Origin: a virus
Strand: one strand, 5' to 3'
DNA length: 21,703 bases
Virus record (IMG/VR): IMGVR_UViG_3300024302_000061
Location: 1-21,703 of that record
A program made the position numbers and the translations under genes. Shown here piece by piece: positions 7,433-13,649 of the stretch (position 1 is its first letter; each line of letters begins with the position of its first letter). Under the pieces are notes generated by a model. It had not been told where the DNA came from and searched no databases. It worked only from the letters and a program-made list of their open reading frames with translations.

Positions 7433-7598
7433 ATTTGATCACTTTGTTTTTAATAATGACGGAACAAGTATTACCGAAGATCAACACACTCAATTATTAA
7501 ACAGGTGGATTGAAGTTGTTGAGTCAATGGATATGATGACAGGTGGCGGTTCAAAATTAATGGATGAAACAGAAATGGAGGATATGCAGGATGTGTAA
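7419..7598 (+). CDS. Small acidic protein, unknown
   Basis: This 59-aa ORF starts at ATG 7419, ten bases after GGAG and inside the end of the previous gene. The sequence begins MKGIKFDHFVFNNDGTS and ends in a methionine- and acid-rich tail (DETEMEDMQDV). Its stop overlaps the next start by 8 bp. Support comes from the gap-free operon layout. No function is visible. Confidence 0.5.
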   Translation: MKGIKFDHFVFNNDGTSITEDQHTQLLNRWIEVVESMDMMTGGGSKLMDETEMEDMQDV

Positions 7599-7923
7599 GC
7601 GGGGCGAGTATGAAATTCTTAGTGTCCCATACGCGACCTGGATTGTCAAAGATACGACCCCAAATCCCAAGGAAGTCAAAATTGATAAATGTCTTGTTCC
7701 ACAAATTAAACAACTGTGGCTGGGGGGAGTTAGAACATATGGTTGTTGTTGCCAACATGGTAACCCAGACCCATATATGCCCCAAAATGGATTTATTTCA
7801 ATACACTTTGATGATCTTAATAAGGCTCTAGTGCTGGGGTTCGAGGAATTAAAAACTAGACGAAAAGACCCAACCGCCCCCTGCTACGCATTAAAAATTA
7901 AACAGGAGGTTGACAATGAATGA
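7591..7923 (+). CDS. Conserved phage protein with CCxHG motif
   Basis: This is a 110-aa protein. The start is ATG 7591, which follows a GGAGG at 7577-7581, in preference to an in-frame ATG-less extension from 7564. It has MCKRGEYEIL, then KVKIDKCLVPQIKQLWLGG, then RTYGCCCQHGNPDPY, and a hydrophobic strand ISIHFDD. The order 'ID-x-C, helix, GG-x-x-T, C-C-x-H-G' recurs in small phage proteins of unknown function. The cysteine/histidine cluster suggests metal binding. Confidence 0.6.
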   Translation: MCKRGEYEILSVPYATWIVKDTTPNPKEVKIDKCLVPQIKQLWLGGVRTYGCCCQHGNPDPYMPQNGFISIHFDDLNKALVLGFEELKTRRKDPTAPCYALKIKQEVDNE

Positions 7924-8143
7924 ACTTGAATTTGACCTGTACGTGCCGGTAATATCTCAAGCTGGTGCTTACGACAAACGCCCTATTATGAACGGTCTGG
8001 GTGAAGTTGTAACTTATATCTCTTTTGGCCTTGCGGAAAAGGCTGGTCATGCCTATATTAGTGAAGCTGACAACGGGTTTGATATGGCTTTACATATCTG
8101 CCGCGTACAGCCAGGTGATATGGACGAATCAATTAATCATTGA
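7916..8143 (+). CDS. Hypothetical small protein
   Basis: This 75-aa protein has its start at the ATG after AACAGGAGGTTGACA, a strong ribosome-binding site that settles the choice against a TTG at 7910. It begins MNELEFDLYVPVIS and ends CRVQPGDMDESINH, with mixed alpha/beta character. It overlaps the previous gene by 8 bp. No family is recognised. Confidence 0.55.
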   Translation: MNELEFDLYVPVISQAGAYDKRPIMNGLGEVVTYISFGLAEKAGHAYISEADNGFDMALHICRVQPGDMDESINH

Positions 8144-8148
8144 CTGAA

Positions 8149-8325
8149 ATGGAATTTCTTGTAATACTTTGGCTCGTTATGATTGATGGGTCTACAATAA
8201 CCTCTAAGCATAGAACCATGCCGGACTGCAAGACTGCAATGCTTCAAGCTCATCTGGATTATCCTCAACTGGAACGGGCAGGCTGTATGAGGCGTAGACT
8301 ACCAGACTACAAGGAGACAAAATGA
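8149..8325 (+). CDS. Small exported or membrane-tethered protein
   Basis: This 58-aa protein has a hydrophobic N-terminus (MEFLVILWLVMIDGS) and two cysteines (DCKTA, GCMRRR). ATG 8149 is preferred; a TTG at 8140 overlapping the previous stop is the alternative, and neither has a clear ribosome-binding site. The plan (short signal, DC-helix, GC near the end) is shared with the gene at 17346, suggesting related small periplasmic proteins. Confidence 0.5.
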   Translation: MEFLVILWLVMIDGSTITSKHRTMPDCKTAMLQAHLDYPQLERAGCMRRRLPDYKETK

Positions 8326-8699
8326 ATCCTGAAAAACTAGATGAATTATTCTTTACTAAGGTTAAGGGGTGGAAATGGTGTCATATTGCTGATTTAGGGC
8401 AATCATTCAAGGGCTGGCATGATGAAAATATGGAATATCAAAGAGAATTACCTCCCCTCCGCAAATCCCTTGATCTTCAAGAGGAATGGCTGTGGCCTGA
8501 GTTGTGGAAGAAAGGGATAGACTACGCCCACTTTGTATATGAGGTTGGCAATAAAAATATCATTTGCAGAATGTGTACGATGGTTGGTGGTGAAAGTCGA
8601 AAAGCTAAAATAATGTATGGGAATTTATCTCAAACAAAAGCCATAGTCCAACTCACAGCGGGATTAAAGGCTTTGGGGATTGAGGTGACTGATGAATGA
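8322..8699 (+). CDS. Hypothetical protein, tryptophan-rich
   Basis: This 125-aa protein is coupled by a 4-bp overlap to the previous gene after an AAGGAGACAAA ribosome-binding site. It contains VKGWKWCHIADLG and EEWLWPELWKKG, and ends in a helix (TKAIVQLTAGLKALGIEVTDE). Its short length and Trp-rich composition resemble the small phage accessory proteins that follow. No specific domain is claimed. Confidence 0.55.
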   Translation: MNPEKLDELFFTKVKGWKWCHIADLGQSFKGWHDENMEYQRELPPLRKSLDLQEEWLWPELWKKGIDYAHFVYEVGNKNIICRMCTMVGGESRKAKIMYGNLSQTKAIVQLTAGLKALGIEVTDE

Positions 8700-9033
8700 C
8701 AAAGAACTTGCTGAAAAGGTTGCTAAGAAGTTAGGCGGTGAATTTGTTGAGTGTGGTGATGAGTTACACTTCTCAAAAGACGGTTTTATTGAAGGAGCTA
8801 ATAGTTTCTACGATTGGCCCACATTCGGTCTGATGGTTGAAGATGCTGAACGGAGAGGGTGGTTGCCAACTTGGAACTATGGACGATTTCAGTTTGACGA
8901 AATTGCAGGAATCGGACACACAGAGGTTTATCACTCGGTGCAACACGGTCACATCAAAGCCTGTGCCTTGGCATACCTCCAAATCCCTGATTTGGCTCCT
9001 TCAGGAAACCTGAACGATGGAGATACCAGATGA
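8692..9033 (+). CDS. Hypothetical phage accessory protein
   Basis: This 113-aa protein begins MNDKELAEKVAKKLGG, has a WPTFGLMVEDAERRGW segment, and ends with IKACALAYLQIPD. The layout (N-terminal AEKV helix, central WxTFGLMVE, late ACALAYL helix) resembles the short alpha/beta phage proteins sometimes called the phage ABA-sandwich type. That resemblance is by eye and uncertain. GAGG at about 8682 serves as its ribosome-binding site. Confidence 0.55.
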   Translation: MNDKELAEKVAKKLGGEFVECGDELHFSKDGFIEGANSFYDWPTFGLMVEDAERRGWLPTWNYGRFQFDEIAGIGHTEVYHSVQHGHIKACALAYLQIPDLAPSGNLNDGDTR

Positions 9034-9317
9034 ATAATTGGCAACCGATTGAGACAGCACCAAAGGATGGAAGTTATGTAATTGTTGGAAAATCGACATG
9101 GAGAATAAGCTGGCAAGCATCATGGGGTGAACATAGCCTTGCTAAAACCACCTATGGATGGAGCAGATTTAATTCACAAGGCCAAGATTTTCTACTACCC
9201 ACCCACTGGCAACCTTTACCGGAGCCTCCAAAAATAGAAGATAAAGACACCGAATGTTACAAAAACGGTTGCCCTGACTGCTTCCCTGAACTAACAGAAA
9301 AGGATGGCAACAAATGA
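9030..9317 (+). CDS. DUF551-like protein
   Basis: This 95-aa protein opens with WQPIETAPKDGSYVIV and closes its domain with THWQPLPEPP, which is the DUF551 pattern found in many phages and prophages. A cysteine-containing tail follows (ECYKNGCPDCFPEL), absent from the minimal domain and possibly metal-binding. Function of DUF551 is unknown. It is coupled by 4-bp overlaps on both sides. Confidence 0.75.
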   Translation: MNNWQPIETAPKDGSYVIVGKSTWRISWQASWGEHSLAKTTYGWSRFNSQGQDFLLPTHWQPLPEPPKIEDKDTECYKNGCPDCFPELTEKDGNK

Positions 9318-9667
9318 ATAACTGGAAACAAATGTCAGAGCAAGAGCAAGCAGAATGGTTGGCTGGTTTCTGTGGGTTTGAGTTATTACATACCGCATGG
9401 AAAAATCCTTATGGTCAGCCAATGTGTGTTGATGAGCTAACAGACTTCTTCAATTCCCCCGCAGGATTTATGGCGGTTAAAAATGAAGTTGTAAAGAGAA
9501 ATTTAGAATTTAGTATTCACTGGTTCAGGCATGGGGAGCTTGGAGATGTTTACGGAGTTACTGTCGATATTATGATTGACTCTAACACGCCCTTTGCTGT
9601 TAAGCATAAAGACTTAGAAGAAGCATTTTATGAAGCTGTTTTTATGAGTATGGAAGGCGGTGAGTGA
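9314..9667 (+). CDS. Hypothetical phage accessory protein
   Basis: This 117-aa protein begins MNNWKQMSEQEQAEWLAGF and ends with LEEAFYEAVFMSMEGGE. Its ends echo those of the gene at 8692 (N-terminal helix, late aromatic helix), so the two may be distant relatives. There are no catalytic residues to point to. It shares the first three residues MNN with the neighbouring DUF551-like gene, but otherwise shows no similarity to it. Confidence 0.5.
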   Translation: MNNWKQMSEQEQAEWLAGFCGFELLHTAWKNPYGQPMCVDELTDFFNSPAGFMAVKNEVVKRNLEFSIHWFRHGELGDVYGVTVDIMIDSNTPFAVKHKDLEEAFYEAVFMSMEGGE

Positions 9668-10062
9668 TGAAAGTTCATATAGAAAACTTTGAGCCAGTTT
9701 GGGAAGGTGGCAAGCCTTATCATTTTGAGAAGGTGGGGCCTGCGTACCTCAAAGTATCACCAAAATTTAACAATAAAGAAAAATATATTGCTAAGGCAAC
9801 GGAAGGCCATTTTACGCTTTATGTCCACGACTTCCCGTATAAGGGAAAGACTGGTGCATACAGGCTTGTTCCGCCAAAATTCAAACTCGGTGATGAGTTG
9901 TTTAGAGGGGAGGAGCGGGCAAAAGTTTACACGGTAATTGGGATTGAGGTGATTGAGAGACAGACACCCGAAGAAGTAGGCACTATTCTTTCATTGACAG
10001 AAACCAAAACTATATGGCGTGATAAATGGCACTTCAAATATCAACTTGAGGAAAAGAAATGA
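9667..10062 (+). CDS. Hypothetical protein
   Basis: This 131-aa protein takes ATG 9667 as its start, after GGAAGGCGG; a GTG three bases upstream would add one residue. It is basic and probably beta-rich, with EPVWEGGKPYHFEKVG, then KFKLGDELFRGEERAKVYTV and a KYQLEEKK end. The central segment looks like a small barrel, but no family is recognised. Confidence 0.5.
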   Translation: MKVHIENFEPVWEGGKPYHFEKVGPAYLKVSPKFNNKEKYIAKATEGHFTLYVHDFPYKGKTGAYRLVPPKFKLGDELFRGEERAKVYTVIGIEVIERQTPEEVGTILSLTETKTIWRDKWHFKYQLEEKK

Positions 10063-10469
10063 ATGAAAAACTTGTGCTGACGGATGAGGAGTTTGCAGGA
10101 CTGAAAACAGACCTTGCTAAGTATGTGAAACAGGTGGTGCTTAAAAGAAAAGAGTTTGACAGCCTAATCGCCACTATTGAGAGTTTGAAGGAAGAAGTCC
10201 TATTAGAAAAACAATCTGCATCTTCTTATAAATTTAGCAACGACCTACTAAGGGGGCGGTATTGCTTTGAAAAGTATAAAGAATTTGAAAGAGAAGTTGA
10301 GAGTTTGAAGGAACAGGCAAATCAAGACATGGGAGCTTTTGTTTCTATGCCAATGCGAAGGGATGAGCTTGAAGAAGAAAACGAAAAACTCAAACAGCTA
10401 ACGTGTGAACTTGAAGATGATAGGCGCAAATTAGATATAGCAAATTACAAGCTCAAAAGCCGTTTGTAG
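10059..10469 (+). CDS. Coiled-coil protein, last gene of the replication-side operon
   Basis: This 136-aa protein is mostly helical with heptad-like runs (SLIATIESLKEEVLLEKQ, EVESLKEQANQD, ELEEENEKLKQLTCELEDD). SLKE recurs, suggesting repeat expansion. It overlaps the previous gene by 4 bp and ends the unbroken gene train that began at 2147. A structured non-coding region follows. Function unknown. Confidence 0.55.
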   Translation: MNEKLVLTDEEFAGLKTDLAKYVKQVVLKRKEFDSLIATIESLKEEVLLEKQSASSYKFSNDLLRGRYCFEKYKEFEREVESLKEQANQDMGAFVSMPMRRDELEEENEKLKQLTCELEDDRRKLDIANYKLKSRL

Positions 10470-10508
10470 ACTTTCAGCATTAAGCAAGAGGGAACAAACG
10501 GTTGGTAG

Positions 10509-10601
10509 GGGGGTTGGCCCTGAATCGGTGGGCGAGAGTCAGGTACTAGGCTATGATGCTGAATGTGCTTATAGCTGATGATGGGAGTTGGCACAGCCCC
10601 C
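10509..10601 (+). ncRNA. Folded RNA candidate A (multi-stem junction)
   Basis: In the 278-bp non-coding gap after the coiled-coil gene, an outer helix GGGGGTT (10509-10515) / AGCCCCC (10595-10601) encloses two perfect arms: CCTGA / TCAGG (10519-10523, 10539-10543) and GCTAT / ATAGC (10550-10554, 10571-10575). This is the plan of a three-way-junction RNA. Its 5' part shares GGYTGGCCCTGA and a GTGGG...GAGTC-type segment with candidate B downstream. It matches no RNA family that I recognise. It could be a small RNA, a leader element or part of a mobile unit. Confidence 0.45.
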
Positions 10602-10682
10602 TTGCCTTAAATTCAAATACCACAGCATCCGGTGGTTTGCTAATAACCTGGGGCAGCAGGGTCGGATGCACTAGCCCAAAAG

Positions 10683-10721
10683 GGCCATGTCTATCGGGGA
10701 GCTAACACACTCCCCGTGGCC
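10683..10721 (+). promoter_or_regulatory. Leader hairpin just upstream of the twin-arginine/capsid-fragment gene
   Basis: The perfect 7-bp stem CGGGGAG (10695-10701) / CTCCCCG (10710-10716) is extended by GGCCA (10683-10687) / TGGCC (10717-10721), with a 7-nt bulge on the 5' side. It ends 13 bp before the TTAAGGAGATAATCAA ribosome-binding site. It lacks a clean U-tract (TACTTTC follows), so it reads more as a regulatory leader or mRNA-protecting hairpin than as a terminator. Confidence 0.5.
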
Positions 10722-10747
10722 TACTTTCAAATTAAGGAGATAATCAA

Positions 10748-11143
10748 ATGGAACTTAACAGGCGTAGTTTTCTAAAGAAGTTGGGTATAGGAACGGCTGG
10801 TGTCGCGGCTGTATCTGCTGGCTTGAATCCTTTAAAGGCTGTAGAGGCTAAAACGGGTGCTGGTTGTTATGAAACTATTATAGGGGTTGATCCTGGGCGT
10901 GTTGAGAAAGGATACATGTCAACCGTATTCAGGAGTAAAAAAGAAGATTTAACAGACGTTATCTACAATATCAGCCCCATAGAAACACCGATGACACGTA
11001 ATTATGAATGGCAGACTGACAGCATATCAACCAATGCTGATCGGTTGTCGCAGTTTGAGAAGGATAGCTTATCCAGGCAAATAGCTATCGCGGGTAGGAA
11101 AATGCGTGAGGATATGATAACCCATTTTAACACTAAAAAGTAG
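10748..11143 (+). CDS. Twin-arginine signal fused to fragments of an SU10-type major capsid protein
   Basis: This 131-aa protein starts at an ATG preceded by AAGGAGATAATCAA, a strong ribosome-binding site. Residues 1-34 form a textbook Tat signal: NRRSFLKK (RR at 5-6), a glycine/alanine hydrophobic stretch (12-26), and a possible cleavage site after AVEA (31-34). Residues 66-92 (KKEDLTDVIYNISPIETP, then YEWQTDS) match the N-terminal region of SU10/DUF5309-type phage capsid proteins. The last helix (FEKDSLSRQIAIAGRKMREDM) resembles a later helix of the same proteins. As I recall the family, the stretches between these blocks are much longer in real capsids, so this looks internally deleted and lacks the capsid core. 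It stands alone between two structured non-coding regions. An exported capsid-derived interference or envelope protein is possible; a decaying capsid remnant is the alternative, but the intact signal and ribosome-binding site argue for use. Confidence 0.75.
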   Translation: MELNRRSFLKKLGIGTAGVAAVSAGLNPLKAVEAKTGAGCYETIIGVDPGRVEKGYMSTVFRSKKEDLTDVIYNISPIETPMTRNYEWQTDSISTNADRLSQFEKDSLSRQIAIAGRKMREDMITHFNTKK

Positions 11144-11150
11144 AATTTAT

Positions 11151-11234
11151 AGGCTGGCCCTGACCGTACAACCCAATGTGTGGGTTGCAAGTCCGATGAA
11201 CAGTGAAAAGGGTACACACCAGCTTAGTCTTTTT
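11151..11234 (+). ncRNA. Folded RNA candidate B with terminal T-run
   Basis: This lies 8 bp after the stop of the twin-arginine gene. An outer 7-bp helix AGGCTGG (11151-11157) / CCAGCTT (11219-11225, one G-U) encloses CCCT / AGGG (11158-11161, 11209-11212) and a perfect hairpin CAACCC / GGGTTG (11169-11174, 11182-11187). Five T's (11230-11234) follow, so it could be a 3' end or terminator-like RNA. It resembles a tRNA in size but lacks a T-arm sequence and a U33-type anticodon loop. It shares GGYTGGCCCTGA with candidate A. Confidence 0.45.
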
Positions 11235-11483
11235 ACTCCTAAAATGAAGAAATCACCAAACACTGTCAAACCAGAAACACCCTATAAACCCATGAAAACA
11301 AAAGCCCTTAAAACTTTCTTCGCAAGGTTCCCATTTCTGTGATACTATGTAAAAGAGATGTCCAGAAATTTAAGTTTATCGCTAAAGGACAAATCCCCTA
11401 AAAGAGGCTACACCTAACTGGTTTTGAGTTAGGTGAATGAGATTTAGATGTTTTGACTGGTTTAGATTTTAATGGAGAGTTGT
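11235..11483 (+). promoter_or_regulatory. Non-coding stretch before the HNH-AP2 gene, with hairpin and weak promoter-like site
   Basis: No convincing gene is seen here. A 32-codon frame from 11244 lacks a ribosome-binding site. TGTGATACT (11338-11346) resembles an extended -10 element, but no good -35 is visible. A perfect 8-bp hairpin CACCTAAC (11411-11418) / GTTAGGTG (11428-11435) stands about 48 bp before the HNH start. With the flanking RNA candidate B, the gene-free stretch after the twin-arginine gene totals about 340 bp. Confidence 0.35.
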
Positions 11484-11951
11484 ATGCGTAAGATAGAATT
11501 GACACAGGGGTTGTTTGCGGTTGTTGACGATTCGGATTATAAATATCTGAATCAATTTAATTGGTGCGTTAGTGGCAAAAAAACATCCGACAGGCGGTAT
11601 GCTACAAGAACGGAAAAAGGGAAAAAGGTTTCTATGCACCGGGAAATTATGAATGCCCAACTTGGGGAATGTGTAGACCATATTAGTAGGGATGGCCTGG
11701 ACAACAGAAAATCCAATCTGCGTATTTGTACCGTTTCACAGAATGGCATGAACCGTAGAGGGAAAATCGGTGGGACTTCAAAATTCAAGGGCGTGAGTAG
11801 TCCGTCAATGACTTCAAAGTGGGTGGCGAATATCAGGGTCAACGGTAAAAACAAGTGTTTAGGTCGGTTTGAAAATAACGTAGATGCCGCTAAAGCCTAC
11901 GATGTTGCGGCTAAGGAATACTATGGTGAGTTTGCAAGGACTAATTTCTAA
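11484..11951 (+). CDS. HNH endonuclease with AP2 DNA-binding domain
   Basis: This is a 155-aa protein. ATG 11484 is preferred to 11472 because GGAG lies 6 nt before it and the family normally begins RKIELTQGLFAVVDD. The N-terminal strand pair (DYKYLNQFNWCV) is followed by the HNH core: MHREIM, CVDHISRDGLDNR and SNLRICTVSQNGMNR. An AP2-type domain makes up the C-terminus (FKGVSSP, WVANIRVNGKNKCLGRF, DAAKAYDVAAKEYYG). Such proteins are phage homing endonucleases. Its stop overlaps the next gene's start (TAATG), so it is coupled to a PD-(D/E)XK nuclease. It does not sit in a recognisable intron. Confidence 0.9.
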   Translation: MRKIELTQGLFAVVDDSDYKYLNQFNWCVSGKKTSDRRYATRTEKGKKVSMHREIMNAQLGECVDHISRDGLDNRKSNLRICTVSQNGMNRRGKIGGTSKFKGVSSPSMTSKWVANIRVNGKNKCLGRFENNVDAAKAYDVAAKEYYGEFARTNF

Positions 11952-12322
11952 TGGGTGGTAAAGCATCCAGAGACAAAGGACAAAGGGGTGAACGTGAGGT
12001 ATGCCAGTTACTAGGTGACCTTTTAGGCGTTGACCTTTCCCGCACTTTGGACCAGACTCGCGATGGTGGTGCTGATATAGTCTGGGAGTTGTGGGCCATA
12101 GAGGTTAAAAGGCGCATCAAATATACCCAAGGTGACGTAATGAAGTGGTGGGATCAGGCATGTCAGCAGGCCAAGACACTTGGTAAACATCCCGTTTTGC
12201 TTTACAGGGCTGACCGTGAAGAATGGGAATGCCTGATGCCGTATAGTTTAGAGGAAAACCCTAGCCTGTATTATGTGCATGGTGATATGAAACTGTTGGT
12301 TTCAAGGATCAGGAATGATTAG
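11951..12322 (+). CDS. PD-(D/E)XK nuclease, Holliday-junction-resolvase-like
   Basis: This 123-aa protein has KGQRGEREVCQLL (N-terminal glutamate helix), DGGADIVW (metal-binding aspartate) and WAIEVKRRIKY (E-x-K), with KWWDQACQQAKTLGKHPVLLYR completing the fold. This arrangement is typical of small phage nucleases called putative Holliday junction resolvases. Debranching of recombined or replicating DNA before packaging is the likely task. It starts on the stop codon of the HNH gene and its end overlaps the next gene by 8 bp. Confidence 0.8.
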   Translation: MGGKASRDKGQRGEREVCQLLGDLLGVDLSRTLDQTRDGGADIVWELWAIEVKRRIKYTQGDVMKWWDQACQQAKTLGKHPVLLYRADREEWECLMPYSLEENPSLYYVHGDMKLLVSRIRND

Positions 12323-12701
12323 AGATGATGAAGATAGCCCTGACCAAGTCACCTCTAATGTGGATAAGTTTATGGCCTGGGCTAAGATGTATAGCATGGA
12401 AGAACCTACCCTAAACAACGTCTGCAGGATTGAGCAGAAAAACTTTCCTAACGTATGCCTAGCATTTCCATCCGGAGATGGTGCTTTCCCTTGTGGCTTT
12501 CTGATGATCTGTGACCACAAACTACCAAAGAATGTGGATAAGGTGATGGAAGGTATGGCAGAGGATGGATATTTTACCGTGCCAACCAATGACTGGGAAG
12601 CGGCTAGGGATATTGCTCTTGAATACCTGAAACATCAAAGGGAAGCAGGTGACCCGTATCCGGACCAACGCTACCTCCCCGATGAAATCAGTCTAAACTA
12701 A
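12315..12701 (+). CDS. Hypothetical protein
   Basis: This 128-aa acidic protein begins MIRDDEDSPDQVTSNVDKF and overlaps the nuclease gene by 8 bp, with AAGGATCAGGA upstream as ribosome-binding site. It has four cysteines (NVCRIEQ, NVCLAF, PCGFLMIC) that could bind metal, and a C-terminal helix (WEAARDIALEYLKHQREAG). It is the last + strand gene before the convergent - strand operon. No family is recognised. Confidence 0.55.
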   Translation: MIRDDEDSPDQVTSNVDKFMAWAKMYSMEEPTLNNVCRIEQKNFPNVCLAFPSGDGAFPCGFLMICDHKLPKNVDKVMEGMAEDGYFTVPTNDWEAARDIALEYLKHQREAGDPYPDQRYLPDEISLN

Positions 12702-12962
12702 CCACACTACCAAACCCCAGTTTATAGAAAATACCAAACAATCCGGTACTGAATCTATCATACTGGGACACAAAAAAGGTTCTTCCGGTGGTTCTTTAAT
12801 CCTACCAGACCAAAACATTCTTAACTTCCACCTGTAATATACCCATCGACACATTTTAGTTCCTTTCAGTCAGACCAGTTCAAAACTTCGTTTTTCTCAA
12901 GTCTTCCTGTTAGTCAGACCACATGGATAATACCAGATAGATAATTATAAAGTAAATCATGG
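12702..12962. other. Convergent intergenic region with 10-bp repeats
   Basis: This 261-bp gap separates two converging transcripts and holds no credible gene. It contains the direct repeat AGTCAGACCA at 12868-12877 and 12912-12921, 44 bp apart. A weak hairpin AAAAC/GTTTT with loop TTC (12882-12894), ending in T's, is the best terminator candidate for the + strand. A second possible stem CCGGTA/TACTGG brackets about 12742-12765. No strong terminator is seen for either direction. Confidence 0.4.
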
Positions 12963-13328
12963 TTAATCCTCCAAATCTTTAAATTCTTCTTCAGGGTCAA
13001 ACCAATTATCAGACACGATATGCCCTATAGCTGTAATTGTTGATTGGCTATCTTTAACCTTAACACGAATGGTTTTACCTTTTAAATCACACCATGCCGT
13101 GACCCCCGCTATTTCCATAACACGCCAAATCCAATGTCCTGCTGCACCAGTTTTCATGCTGTGGTGTTTAAAGGATTTTGGCAAATATAGGGCGTAACCA
13201 CCAAAACACTGCCCAGAATTATCACCATAATCCAAAGCCACCCACGAACCAAGGGAACCGTGATCATCGGTTGTTATTGTTGCGCTTTTTATAATGGCAT
13301 TTTTAATAATTAAAAAATCTTCTTTCAT
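12963..13328 (-). CDS. Conserved phage hypothetical protein (last gene of - strand operon)
   Basis: This 121-aa beta-rich protein has the pattern [19 protein letters not shown], then [17 protein letters not shown] and [15 protein letters not shown], then KGKTIRVKV. This series of blocks recurs in uncharacterised phage proteins. Its ATG overlaps the stop of the HNH gene by 4 bp and GGAG lies just upstream. The C-terminal tail is very acidic ([12 protein letters not shown]). Function unknown. Confidence 0.6.
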   Translation of the reverse strand: MKEDFLIIKNAIIKSATITTDDHGSLGSWVALDYGDNSGQCFGGYALYLPKSFKHHSMKTGAAGHWIWRVMEIAGVTAWCDLKGKTIRVKVKDSQSTITAIGHIVSDNWFDPEEEFKDLED

Positions 13329-13603
13329 AGCTGTTTCTCCTTTAATTGCATCTCCTTATTGTGCTGTGTACCCCTGGCCTTGTTACATTGACCACAGGCT
13401 AACACAGAAGGGATAGTATTGTTGACCCTGCGTGGGTCGCCTTTATGGTAAAAATGGTCGATGGTTGCAATATTATTCGGCTGTTTAAACTTCTCACCCC
13501 TGCCATAATCAATCCAGACCAGCTTACAATTACACCAGTGACAGAAGGGATTGTTTTTAAATAGTCGCAACCTTCTCTTTTTTCTTCTTTGTTGGGAAGT
13601 CAT
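13325..13603 (-). CDS. HNH endonuclease, small
   Basis: This 92-aa protein has a basic start ([14 protein letters not shown]), a zinc pair [25 protein letters not shown] carrying the H of the HNH core, and [11 protein letters not shown] with the second CxxC. That is the compact zinc-stabilised HNH architecture. Its GGAG ribosome-binding site is partly inside a small CCAATT/AATTGG hairpin at 13613-13626, which might limit translation. It could be a homing nuclease that settled in the operon. Confidence 0.8.
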   Translation of the reverse strand: MTSQQRRKKRRLRLFKNNPFCHWCNCKLVWIDYGRGEKFKQPNNIATIDHFYHKGDPRRVNNTIPSVLACGQCNKARGTQHNKEMQLKEKQL

Positions 13604-13630
13604 ATTAAAACTCCAATTAAAATTGGTTTC

Positions 13631-13649
13631 TTAAAAACTGCGTTTTTAA
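13631..13649 (-). promoter_or_regulatory. AT-rich intergenic hairpin
   Basis: A perfect 8-bp inverted repeat TTAAAAAC/GTTTTTAA with a 3-nt loop covers the stop codon of the 178-aa gene. A second one (CCAATT/AATTGG, 13613-13626) lies before the HNH start and includes bases next to its ribosome-binding site. The first might partly terminate the - strand transcript or regulate the HNH gene. Confidence 0.4.

Noticed and set aside
11187-11212. A hammerhead ribozyme (CCGATGA ... GAAA resembles its core).
   Set aside because: The core would need CTGATGA; position 4 is changed, and the short stretch between has no stem II.
11151-11225. A tRNA gene (about 75 nt with a 7-bp closing stem).
   Set aside because: There is no T-arm TTC-type loop, the middle hairpin loop AATGTGT lacks the conserved U33 context, and the stem spacing does not fit a cloverleaf.
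11244-11342. A 32-aa ORF (MKKSPNTVKPETPYKPMK...).
   Set aside because: It has no ribosome-binding site and sits within a gene-free region; too short to support.
10470-11483. A group I or group II intron hosting the HNH gene.
   Set aside because: No split exon is seen on either side, and I could not find the conserved intron core or domain V sequences.
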